From the NCBI RefSeq assembly GCF_006782915.1, contig NZ_VCNP01000047.1:124001-188000 (forward strand): DNA of 64,000 nucleotides. The letters run 5' to 3'. This document shows, piece by piece, positions 54,708 through 64,000 of the stretch (the stretch's first letter is position 1; each line of letters starts with the position of its first letter). Position numbers and translations under genes: made by a program. The stretch comes from Streptomyces calvus. Its GTDB lineage: Bacteria > Actinomycetota > Actinomycetes > Streptomycetales > Streptomycetaceae. Under the pieces are notes generated by a model that was not told the DNA's origin, made no database searches, and worked only from the letters and a program-made list of their open reading frames with translations.

Positions 54708-55736
54708 TCACTTGGCTCCCAGAGCCGTCTGCAGGGCCTTGAGGTTGGCCTCCATGACCTGGAAGTAGTCGTCGCCGCGGGACGTGTCGGTGATGCCCTC
54801 GATCGGGTCGAGGACGTCCGTCTTCAGTCCGGCGTCGCCGGCGAGGGTCTTGGCGGTCTTGTCGCTGACCAGCGTCTCGTAGAAGACGGTGGTGACGCCG
54901 TCGGCCTTGGCGGTCTTCGCGAGTTCCTTGACGCGGGCGCCACTGGGCTCCGACTCGGGGTCGAGGCCGCTGATGGCCTCCTCGGTCAGGCCGTAGCGCT
55001 CGGCGAGGTAGCCGAACGCGGCGTGCGTGGTGATGAAGACGTCGGTCTTCCTGTCCTTCAGGCCGGTCTCGAACGTGGTGTCGAGGTCGTTGAGCTTGCC
55101 GACCAGGGCCTCGGTGTTCTTCTTGTAGTCGGCGGCGTGGTCCGGGTCGGCCTTCTCGAAGGCCTTGCCGACGCCCTCGGCGACCTCGGCGTACTTGACC
55201 GGGTCGAGCCAGATGTGGGGGTCCTTGCCGCCCTCGGTCTCGTGGCTGTGCTCGTGCCCGTGCTCGTCCTCGTGGGCGTGCTCGTCGGCGTGCTCCTCGG
55301 CGTGCTCGTCGGCGTGCTCGTCGGCGTGCTCCTCCGCGTGGCCGCCGACCTCGGCGCCGTGCTCCTCCAGTGAGGTCAGCGTGGCGGCGTCGATCTTCGT
55401 CTTGATGCCGGACTGGCCGATGGCCTCGTCGACGGACGGCTGGAGGCCCTTGAGGTAGAGCGCCGCGTCGGACTCCTGGAGCTGCGCGGTCTGCTTGGCG
55501 CTGATTTCCAGGTCGTGCGGCTCCTGGCCGGGCTCGGTGAGGCTGGTGACGTTGACGTGCTCGCCGCCGATCTGCTCGGCGAGGAACGCCATCGGGTAGA
55601 ACGAGGCGACGACGTCGAACTTGTCCGTGTTGCCCGCGGCGGCACTGTCCGAGGAGCAGGCGGTCAGGGTGCCGAGGCCGAGCGCGGTGACCGCGGCCAG
55701 TGCCGCCGCGGATATGTGGTGTCGTCGTACGTTCAT
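54708..55736 (-). CDS. znuA: ZnuA, zinc-binding lipoprotein
   Basis: A 342-residue substrate-binding protein of the cluster 9 (zinc) type. Lipobox LTAC puts the lipid Cys at 27. Between VDEAIGQSG and KDPHIWLDP lies the acidic His-rich loop (residues ~124-166) with 12 His in repeats like HADEHAEE, typical of ZnuA but long. Downstream ligands sit in THAAFGYLAERYG and FYETLVSDK. ATG 55736 is preferred; ATG 55754 lies inside the promoter. Expression is probably controlled by the Zur boxes at the start. Confidence 0.95.
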   Translation of the reverse strand: MNVRRHHISAAALAAVTALGLGTLTACSSDSAAAGNTDKFDVVASFYPMAFLAEQIGGEHVNVTSLTEPGQEPHDLEISAKQTAQLQESDAALYLKGLQPSVDEAIGQSGIKTKIDAATLTSLEEHGAEVGGHAEEHADEHADEHAEEHADEHAHEDEHGHEHSHETEGGKDPHIWLDPVKYAEVAEGVGKAFEKADPDHAADYKKNTEALVGKLNDLDTTFETGLKDRKTDVFITTHAAFGYLAERYGLTEEAISGLDPESEPSGARVKELAKTAKADGVTTVFYETLVSDKTAKTLAGDAGLKTDVLDPIEGITDTSRGDDYFQVMEANLKALQTALGAK

Positions 55737-55772
55737 GACACTCATTTTCAACAAATATGGAAACCGTTGTCA
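55736..55772 (-). promoter_or_regulatory. znuA promoter with two Zur-box-like sites
   Basis: On the reverse strand, TGACAACGGTTTCCA (55772-55758) and TGAAAATGAGTGTCA (55750-55736) each show 7-1-7 imperfect symmetry like Zur boxes. The first overlaps a candidate -35 TTGACA (55773-55768). The second reaches the start codon. Zinc-loaded Zur bound here would block polymerase. The 55755-55896 gap also holds the glyS leader, with no further element seen. Confidence 0.65.
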
Positions 55773-55896
55773 ACAAAGCACGTGAGAGGCCTGTAGGGGG
55801 CACCGATTTGGTCGAGGGGCAGTCCACGCCGGTAACCTGAGTCATTCGCTGGAAGCATCTCGCTTCGTCGCCCGTCGTCGTAATGAAGAGAGCACC

Positions 55897-57279
55897 GTGG
55901 CCGCCGACAAGATCGACACCATCGTCAGCCTGAGCAAGCGCCGTGGCTTCGTATTCCCCTGCAGTGAGATCTACGGCGGCCAGCGTGCCGCCTGGGACTA
56001 CGGGCCGCTGGGTGTCGAGCTCAAGGAGAACCTCAAGCGCCAGTGGTGGCGCTACATGGTGACGTCGCGCGAGGACGTGGTCGGTATCGACTCGTCCGTG
56101 ATCCTGGCCCCCGAGGTGTGGGTGGCCTCCGGTCACGTCGCCACGTTCACGGACCCGCTGACCGAGTGCACCTCCTGCCACAAGCGGTTCCGCGCGGACC
56201 ACCTGGAGGAGGCGTACGAGGAGAAGAAGGGCCACGCCCCGGAGAACGGCCTCGCCGACCTCAACTGCCCCAACTGCGGCAACAAGGGCACCTTCACCGA
56301 GCCCAAGCAGTTCTCCGGTCTGCTCTCCACCCACCTCGGCCCGACGCAGGACTCCGGTTCCATCGCCTACCTGCGTCCCGAGACCGCCCAGGGCATCTTC
56401 ACCAACTTCGCCCAGGTGCAGGTCGCTTCGCGTCGCAAGCCGCCGTTCGGCATCGCCCAGATGGGCAAGTCCTTCCGCAACGAGATCACGCCGGGCAACT
56501 TCATCTTCCGCACCCGCGAGTTCGAGCAGATGGAGATGGAGTTCTTCGTCAAGCCGGGCGAGGACGAGAAGTGGCAGGAGTACTGGATGGAGCAGCGCTG
56601 GAACTGGTACACCGGCCTCGGCATGCGCGAGGAGAACATGCGGTGGTACGAGCACCCGAAGGAGAAGCTCTCCCACTACTCCAAGCGCACCGCTGACATC
56701 GAGTACCGCTTCCAGTTCGGCGGCAGCGAGTGGGGCGAGCTGGAGGGTGTCGCCAACCGCACCGACTACGACCTCGGCGCGCACTCCAAGGCCTCCGGCC
56801 AGGACCTGTCGTACTTCGACCAGGAGGCCGGCGAGCGCTGGACGCCGTACGTCATCGAGCCGGCGGCCGGTGTCGGCCGCGCGATGCTGGCGTTCCTGCT
56901 CGACGCGTACGTCGAGGACGAGGCGCCCAACGCCAAGGGCAAGATGGAGAAGCGGACCGTGCTGCGGCTCGACCACCGCCTCGCCCCGGTCAAGGTCGCG
57001 GTGCTCCCGCTGTCCCGCAACGCGGAGCTGTCGCCGAAGGCCAAGGGCCTGGCGCAGGCGCTGCGGCAGAACTGGAACATCGAGTTCGACGACGCCGGTG
57101 CGATCGGCCGCCGCTACCGCCGCCAGGACGAGATCGGTACGCCGTTCTGCGTGACCGTCGACTTCGACACCCTGGACGACAACGCGGTGACGGTGCGCGA
57201 GCGCGACACCATGAAGCAGGAGCGTGTCTCGCTGGACCAGATCGAGGGCTACCTGGCCTCGCGTCTGATCGGCGCCTAG
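55897..57279 (+). CDS. glyS: Glycyl-tRNA synthetase
   Basis: A 460-residue class IIA enzyme of the alpha2 type (GlyQS-like single chain). The opening SLSKRRGFVFPCSEIYGG and motif-2 RPETAQGIFTNFAQ are characteristic. A zinc-like insertion CTSCHKRF and CPNCGNKG is present, and the anticodon domain ends LDQIEGYLASRLIGA. GTG 55897 follows AGAGAG-type sequence. It is divergent from znuA and ends at strong terminator hairpins. Confidence 0.97.
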   Translation: MAADKIDTIVSLSKRRGFVFPCSEIYGGQRAAWDYGPLGVELKENLKRQWWRYMVTSREDVVGIDSSVILAPEVWVASGHVATFTDPLTECTSCHKRFRADHLEEAYEEKKGHAPENGLADLNCPNCGNKGTFTEPKQFSGLLSTHLGPTQDSGSIAYLRPETAQGIFTNFAQVQVASRRKPPFGIAQMGKSFRNEITPGNFIFRTREFEQMEMEFFVKPGEDEKWQEYWMEQRWNWYTGLGMREENMRWYEHPKEKLSHYSKRTADIEYRFQFGGSEWGELEGVANRTDYDLGAHSKASGQDLSYFDQEAGERWTPYVIEPAAGVGRAMLAFLLDAYVEDEAPNAKGKMEKRTVLRLDHRLAPVKVAVLPLSRNAELSPKAKGLAQALRQNWNIEFDDAGAIGRRYRRQDEIGTPFCVTVDFDTLDDNAVTVRERDTMKQERVSLDQIEGYLASRLIGA

Positions 57280-57284
57280 CTTCC

Positions 57285-57349
57285 GTCCGGCACGAGCCGG
57301 ACACATCGGCCCCCGGCCCGGACCCGTCAGCGGTCCCGGTCCGGGGGCC
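57285..57349 (+). terminator. Double hairpin terminator of glyS
   Basis: Stem GTCCGGC/GCCGGAC (57285-57302, ACGA loop) starts six bases after the glyS stop. A longer stem GGCCCCCGG (57308-57316) with CCGGGGGCC (57341-57349) follows. Confidence 0.75.
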
Positions 57350-57552
57350 TGCGCGTTCGCGGTGAACAGGGGCTGCGGGCCTGCGCGTTCGTGGGACACC
57401 GGCTGGGGGCCGGCGCCTTCACCGCAACACGGGCCGGGGACCGGCGCGTTCCCGGGGCACGGGCCGTGGGCCCGCGCGTTCACCGGAACACGGGTGGGGC
57501 GGCCGGGCGCTCACGTCCCGGCCGGGAGCCTCATGTCCGGCCGGGAGCCTCA
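57346..57552. repeat. Two tandem arrays between glyS and the convergent mini-gene
   Basis: Left: about five units of 29-32 bp with CGCGCGTTC or GCGCGTTC cores. Right, read on the reverse strand: 18-20 bp units around CCGGCCGGGACATGAGGCTC; the first contains the TGA stop of the gene ending at 57550, and later units keep TGA. No gene is supported here. Confidence 0.88.
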
Positions 57553-57756
57553 TGTCCCGGCCGGGTGCACCGTCGCCTGGTGCGCCTCGGCGAGATGCTC
57601 CTCCGCCTTGAGCCACGGCAGGAACTGCGCGCCCCTGCGCCAGCCGCACGTGTCGCATCTGATCGTGCGCTGCACACCGGTGCGCTGGACCCGCACGACG
57701 TGTTCACGGCCGTGCAGGTCCCAGCGGCTCACCTTGCTCGAGTCGGTCCGCGGCAT
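57550..57756 (-). CDS. Small protein with C2H2-like zinc finger
   Basis: A 68-residue protein opening MPRTDSSKVSRWDLHG. C34 and C37 (IRCDTCGW) with H54 and H59 (EEHLAEAH) give C-x2-C-x16-H-x4-H, like a C2H2 or treble-clef finger, unusual in bacteria. ATG 57756 has GGAGGAG right upstream, which makes expression likely. A nucleic-acid or protein-binding role is plausible but not shown. The stop sits in a tandem repeat. Confidence 0.75.
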   Translation of the reverse strand: MPRTDSSKVSRWDLHGREHVVRVQRTGVQRTIRCDTCGWRRGAQFLPWLKAEEHLAEAHQATVHPAGT

Positions 57757-58001
57757 GACTCCTCCGGCTCCGCGTCGGGTGTCGCCGTTCGTCTGCCCCG
57801 TTCGGGAACGACCGTGCCTCCGTCCCCGTGCGGGAACGACCGTGCGCCCGTCCCGGATCGGGGACGACAAGGAGTGTGCAGCACGACGGGCGGCCGGGCG
57901 GCCGCGGGCCGGGGACGAGACCCAACCGTGACGGTCGGGACGGGAGCGGCGCGGGACCACCGGCCCGAACGGGCGGGCGGGCGCGACGAGTCGGGGCGGG
58001 G
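57757..58001. repeat. Intergenic with a 28-bp direct repeat
   Basis: Around 57800-57865 a unit with GGGAACGACCGTGC is present twice, about 30 bases apart, plus a partial copy. The remaining bases down to the MFS stop at 58002 show nothing convincing. Confidence 0.6.
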
Positions 58002-59456
58002 TCAGGTCCTGGCGCCGGTGGGCCGCGGGTCCTCCGCCGTCTTCAGGCGTTCCGCGGTCCGTTCCGCGGTGCGGTGGGCCCAGCGGCCCGAGGTCAGCGC
58101 GCCGACCAGCAGCACCGAGAAACCGCACGCGGCGAGGATCCACCAGCCGGGCCGCGCCGCCGACACGAAGGCGTCCGCGTACGACGAGGAGCCGACGCCG
58201 GCCGCCAGCACCGCGCCGACCACTGCCACGCCCAGCGTCTGGCCCAGCTGGCGGCTGGTGGAGGCCACCGCCGAGGCCACACCGGCCTGTTCGGTGGGCA
58301 TGCCGGAGACGGCCGTGTTGGTGATGGGCGCGTTGACGAAGCCGAAGCCGATGCCGAACAGGACGTAGCCGAGGAACAGGGTGGTGTTGGACGTCTCGGC
58401 CTCGAAGAGGGCGAAGAGGAGACCGCTCGCCGTCATCGCGACGCCCGCGACCGCCAGCGGCAGGCGCGGGCCCCGGCTGCCGACCAGCCGGCCGGACAGC
58501 GGGGCGCACAGGAAGGTGGGGACGGCCATCGGGAGCATCCACAGACCCGCCTCCAGGGCGTTCAGGCCCCGGACGTTCTGCAGGTACAGCGTGGACAGGA
58601 ACAGGAAGCCGCCGAGCGCCGCGAACGCGCTCACCGCGATCACGGTGGCCCCGCTGAACGGGGCGGAGCGGAAGAAACGCAGGTCGATGAGGGGTTCGGG
58701 GCGGCGCGGCTCGTAGCGCAGCAGGGCGAGCAGGGCGACGAGCGCCACGGCGGCGAACGGGGCGGTCACCGTGAGGGCGGCGTGCGGGGCCTCGATGATC
58801 GCGTACGTGAGGGAGCCGAACAGGGCGATCACCAGCAGCTGGCCGACCGGGTCGGGGCGGCGGGCCCGGGGCGCCCGGGACTCCGGGACGAAACGCCAGG
58901 TGAGCAGCAGCGCCGCGAGGCCCACCGGCAGGTTGATCCAGAAGATGGCGCGCCAGCCGACCGACTCCACCAGCAGCCCTCCGACCAGCGGGCCGGCGGC
59001 CATGGAGATGCCGACGACCGCGCCCCACACGCCGATCGCGCGGGCGCGTTCGCGGCGGTCGGTGAAGGTGTTGGTGATGATCGACATGGCGACCGGATTG
59101 AGCATCGAGCCACCCACCGCCTGCACCATGCGGAACACCACCAGCGACGACAGGTCGGGCGCCAGCGAGCACAGCACCGAGCCGGCGGTGAAGACCACCA
59201 GGCCGGCCATGAAGACCCGTTTGCGGCCGATCCGGTCGGCGGTGGAGCCCGCGAGCATCAGCAGCGAGGCCAGGACGAGCGTGTACGCGTCGATGGTCCA
59301 CTGCAGGCCCGAGGTGGTGGCGTGCAGTTCCCGCTGCATGGCGGGCAGGGCGACGTTGAGGACCGTGTTGTCCAGGCTCACGATCAGCAGGCTCATGCAG
59401 CAGATCGCGAGCACCAGCATGCGTCGGCCGTGGCTGAGCTCGGGCATGGGCGCCAT
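58002..59456 (-). CDS. MFS transporter, DHA2 (14-helix) drug exporter type
   Basis: A 484-residue exporter. SLLIVSLDNTVLNVALPAMQ in helix 1 is the DHA2 signature; ADRIGRKRVFMAGLVVFTAG is motif A, and RMVQAVGGSMLNPVAMSI holds motif B. About 14 helices; the tail is charged. ATG 59456 is used; ATG 59447 is the alternative. Substrates of this group are drugs or metabolites; none is indicated. It is divergent from dus across 111 bases. Confidence 0.9.
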   Translation of the reverse strand: MAPMPELSHGRRMLVLAICCMSLLIVSLDNTVLNVALPAMQRELHATTSGLQWTIDAYTLVLASLLMLAGSTADRIGRKRVFMAGLVVFTAGSVLCSLAPDLSSLVVFRMVQAVGGSMLNPVAMSIITNTFTDRRERARAIGVWGAVVGISMAAGPLVGGLLVESVGWRAIFWINLPVGLAALLLTWRFVPESRAPRARRPDPVGQLLVIALFGSLTYAIIEAPHAALTVTAPFAAVALVALLALLRYEPRRPEPLIDLRFFRSAPFSGATVIAVSAFAALGGFLFLSTLYLQNVRGLNALEAGLWMLPMAVPTFLCAPLSGRLVGSRGPRLPLAVAGVAMTASGLLFALFEAETSNTTLFLGYVLFGIGFGFVNAPITNTAVSGMPTEQAGVASAVASTSRQLGQTLGVAVVGAVLAAGVGSSSYADAFVSAARPGWWILAACGFSVLLVGALTSGRWAHRTAERTAERLKTAEDPRPTGART

Positions 59457-59567
59457 CGTACGCCCGTGTCGATAGTGCGGCTAACTAATGACTGTTACAC
59501 CGGGTCGGTGGGTGCGGTCCGCCGGGCGCCCGTCGGGACGCGCGAGGAGATGCGGGAGAATGGGGGA

Positions 59568-60722
59568 ATGTCCACGCCCCTGTCGACGACGCACCCGACC
59601 CTGCAGATCGGCCCGCACCCGGTGCGGCCGCCCGTCGTGCTGGCCCCCATGGCCGGGATCACGAACGCGCCCTTCCGCACCCTGTGCAGGGAGTTCAGCG
59701 GTGGCAAGGGCCTGTTCGTCAGCGAGATGATCACCACCCGGGCGCTGGTCGAACGCAACGAGAAGACGATGCAGCTGATCCGGTTCGACGCGACCGAGAA
59801 GCCGCGCTCCATCCAGCTGTACGGCGTCGACCCGGCGACCGTCGGCAAGGCCGTCCGCATGATCGCGGAGGAGGACCTCGCCGACCACATCGACCTCAAC
59901 TTCGGCTGCCCGGTGCCCAAGGTGACCCGCAAGGGCGGCGGCTCGGCCCTGCCCTACAAGCGCAACCTGCTGCGCTCCATCCTGCGCGAGGCCGTCGCCG
60001 GGGCCGGGGACCTGCCGGTGACGATGAAGATGCGCAAGGGCATCGACGACGACCACCTGACCTATCTGGACGCCGGGCGGATCGCGGTCGAGGAGGGTGT
60101 GACCGCCATCGCGCTGCACGGCCGCACCGCCGCCCAGCACTACGGCGGCACCGCCGACTGGGAGGCCATCGCCCGGCTGAAGGAGCACGTCCCGGAGATC
60201 CCGGTGCTCGGCAACGGCGACATCTGGTCGGCCGAGGACGCGCTGCGGATGGTGCGCGAGACGGGCTGCGACGGCGTGGTCGTGGGCCGCGGCTGCCTGG
60301 GGCGGCCGTGGCTGTTCGCGGACCTGGTGGCCGCCTTCGAGGGCCGTACGGAGGACTTCGTACGGCCCACCCTGCGCGAGGTGGCCGACGTCATGGTCCG
60401 GCACGCCACGCTGCTCGGCGAGTGGATCGGCGACGAGTCCCGCGGGGTGATCGACTTCCGCAAGCACGTCGCCTGGTACCTGAAGGGCTTCGCGGTCGGC
60501 TCCGAGATGCGGGGGCGCCTCGCGGTCACCTCCTCGCTGGAGGAACTGCGGTCCGGACTGGACGAGCTGGACCTCGACCAGCCCTGGCCGGCCGGCGCCG
60601 ACGGGCCCCGCGGCCGTACGTCCGGCAACAACCGTGTGGTGCTGCCGGACGGCTGGCTGAAGGACCCGTACGACTGCGCGGGCGTGACCGAGGACGCGGA
60701 GCTCGACACCTCCGGCGGCTGA
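59568..60722 (+). CDS. dus: tRNA-dihydrouridine synthase (Dus)
   Basis: A 384-residue flavoenzyme that reduces uridines in tRNA to dihydrouridine. VLAPMAGITNAPFR, LNFGCPVPKVTRKGGGSAL (with the catalytic Cys) and IALHGRTAAQHYGGTADW, then VLGNGDIWSAEDA and VVVGRGCLGRPWLF are the family blocks. ATG 59568 follows GGGGGA. Which of the Dus types it is cannot be resolved. Confidence 0.94.
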   Translation: MSTPLSTTHPTLQIGPHPVRPPVVLAPMAGITNAPFRTLCREFSGGKGLFVSEMITTRALVERNEKTMQLIRFDATEKPRSIQLYGVDPATVGKAVRMIAEEDLADHIDLNFGCPVPKVTRKGGGSALPYKRNLLRSILREAVAGAGDLPVTMKMRKGIDDDHLTYLDAGRIAVEEGVTAIALHGRTAAQHYGGTADWEAIARLKEHVPEIPVLGNGDIWSAEDALRMVRETGCDGVVVGRGCLGRPWLFADLVAAFEGRTEDFVRPTLREVADVMVRHATLLGEWIGDESRGVIDFRKHVAWYLKGFAVGSEMRGRLAVTSSLEELRSGLDELDLDQPWPAGADGPRGRTSGNNRVVLPDGWLKDPYDCAGVTEDAELDTSGG

Positions 60723-61375
60723 CCGGCGCGGCAGGGAAGGGGGGGCAACAGATTGCCGTGGGCCCCTTCCGCTTTCCGTGGCCGGCCCCCCTCCGGGGCG
60801 GGCGTTCCCGGCGCCCTGGAGTGGGGGACGGGCGCGGCGGGAGGGGCGGACCCGGTGTGGGGGCCCGGGTCCGCCCGGCCTTCCGTACGGGCGGGGCGGC
60901 CGGTGCGTTCATCCGGGGCGGGGACGGGTGGCGACGGACGGGGGCGGGCGCCGACAGGGAGGGGTCGGGAAGGGGCCGGGAGAGGGGCGGGAGAGGGTCC
61001 GCATGGTGAAATCCGGCCCGGTGTGGCAGCGTGATTCTCGCCACCCTTGATAAGTGTTGCGCTCAGATGAGCGAATGATGAGCGGTTGCACTTCTCAAAG
61101 GGTGGCACTCAGTGCCACCTGTTGATCGTTCATCGAGCGAACTCAGACGTGGAGTTTGTCGCTCATATGAGCGTCAATGAGGTTGCTCGGAGGTTGTTGC
61201 GTTCAAGAAGTGAAAACACTCGGCTGTGACCGCTTGCCAAGCTTTGACTTTCGATCCGCTGGCGGACGAGTGGTTACAGGCGCATGACGCGCAAGTAGAC
61301 GTACCCAGGTGCCTTTGATCTGGGTACATTCCTCGCCGTCAGGGCAGCCACCGCGTCCTCGAGGAGTCGAGACCC
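60723..61375 (+). promoter_or_regulatory. Long ppdK upstream region with several palindromes
   Basis: No gene is supported in these 653 bases. 60723-61010 is a G-rich stretch (GGAGAGGGGCGGGAGAGGG and alike). 61020-61330 is AT-richer and holds CGCTCAGATGAGCG (61060-61073), CGCTCATATGAGCG (61160-61173), GGTGGCACTCAGTGCCACC (61101-61119) and GTACCCAG/CTGGGTAC (61301-61327, 11-base loop). This looks like a dense promoter/operator region for ppdK. No regulator is nameable. Confidence 0.6.

Positions 61376-64000
<2,625 letters not shown>

Noticed and set aside
53917..57483. Single 1188-codon reverse frame covering znuC and more
   Set aside because: Only the last 256 codons are real (ZnuC). The upstream part is antisense to glyS and in the wrong frame over znuA.
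57828..59567. Upstream extension of the dus frame
   Set aside because: It is antisense to the DHA2 transporter; Dus begins at ATG 59568 with a ribosome site.

Overview
The window is very GC-rich DNA with GTG/TTG starts, ATGA/GTGA stop-start overlaps and purine-rich ribosome sites, and its gene set is typically actinomycete: tricorn-type protease, WhiJ/Scr1-like HTH plus DUF397 pair, znuACB-zur, an actinobacterial-type leuA with a four-leucine leader, DUF3097 and a large serine phosphatase. It is almost certainly a Streptomyces chromosome core segment. From memory the gene order resembles the S. coelicolor region around SCO2494-SCO2561 (recollection, not a search).

Layout. 0.2-8.3 kb: acyl-CoA ligase, a decayed secreted-protein gene, an RsbW/SpoIIE-type phosphatase, hemW, DUF3097 and an MBL hydrolase. 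8.4-19.1 kb: CIRCE-controlled hrcA-dnaJ, a nitronate monooxygenase-rsmE pair, a lipoprotein, the tricorn protease, a HIT protein, an RNase Z-like hydrolase and adenosine deaminase. 20-27.5 kb: an MFS gene, then a D-glucarate catabolic island (divergent IclR regulator, kdgD, glucarate dehydratase, MFS uptake, PfkB kinase). 27.8-33.8 kb: phoH-ybeY-CNNM/CorC-MmcQ operon, a zinc-less cytidine deaminase-like protein, a secreted protein and era. 33.8-38.6 kb: GH1 glucosidase, emfourin plus protealysin-type M4 protease, and leuA behind an attenuator. 38.8-48.2 kb: zinc-ribbon/TerB-like protein, D-amino-acid oxidase, GNAT-membrane fusion, MMPL transporter with a two-component system, and a secreted peptidase. 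48.4-52.5 kb: DUF397/HTH regulator pair with two small proteins, recO, uppS, a YcxB-like membrane protein and a frameshifted gene. 52.5-57.3 kb: zur-znuBCA (reverse strand) opposite glyS. 57.5-64 kb: a C2H2-like mini-protein, DHA2 MFS exporter, dus and the 5' part of ppdK.

Non-coding architecture. No rRNA, tRNA, CRISPR array, integrase or insertion sequence was seen. Several gaps hold short GC-rich tandem arrays (about 18-137 bp units). In at least six cases (dnaJ, adenosine deaminase, the PfkB kinase, the MmcQ-like gene, the TerB-like gene and the C2H2-like mini-gene) the first repeat unit contains the stop codon of the gene before it. This stop-anchored tandem amplification is the most unusual recurrent feature here. 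Two enzymes (tricorn protease, glucarate dehydratase) also carry short, probably in-frame insertions.
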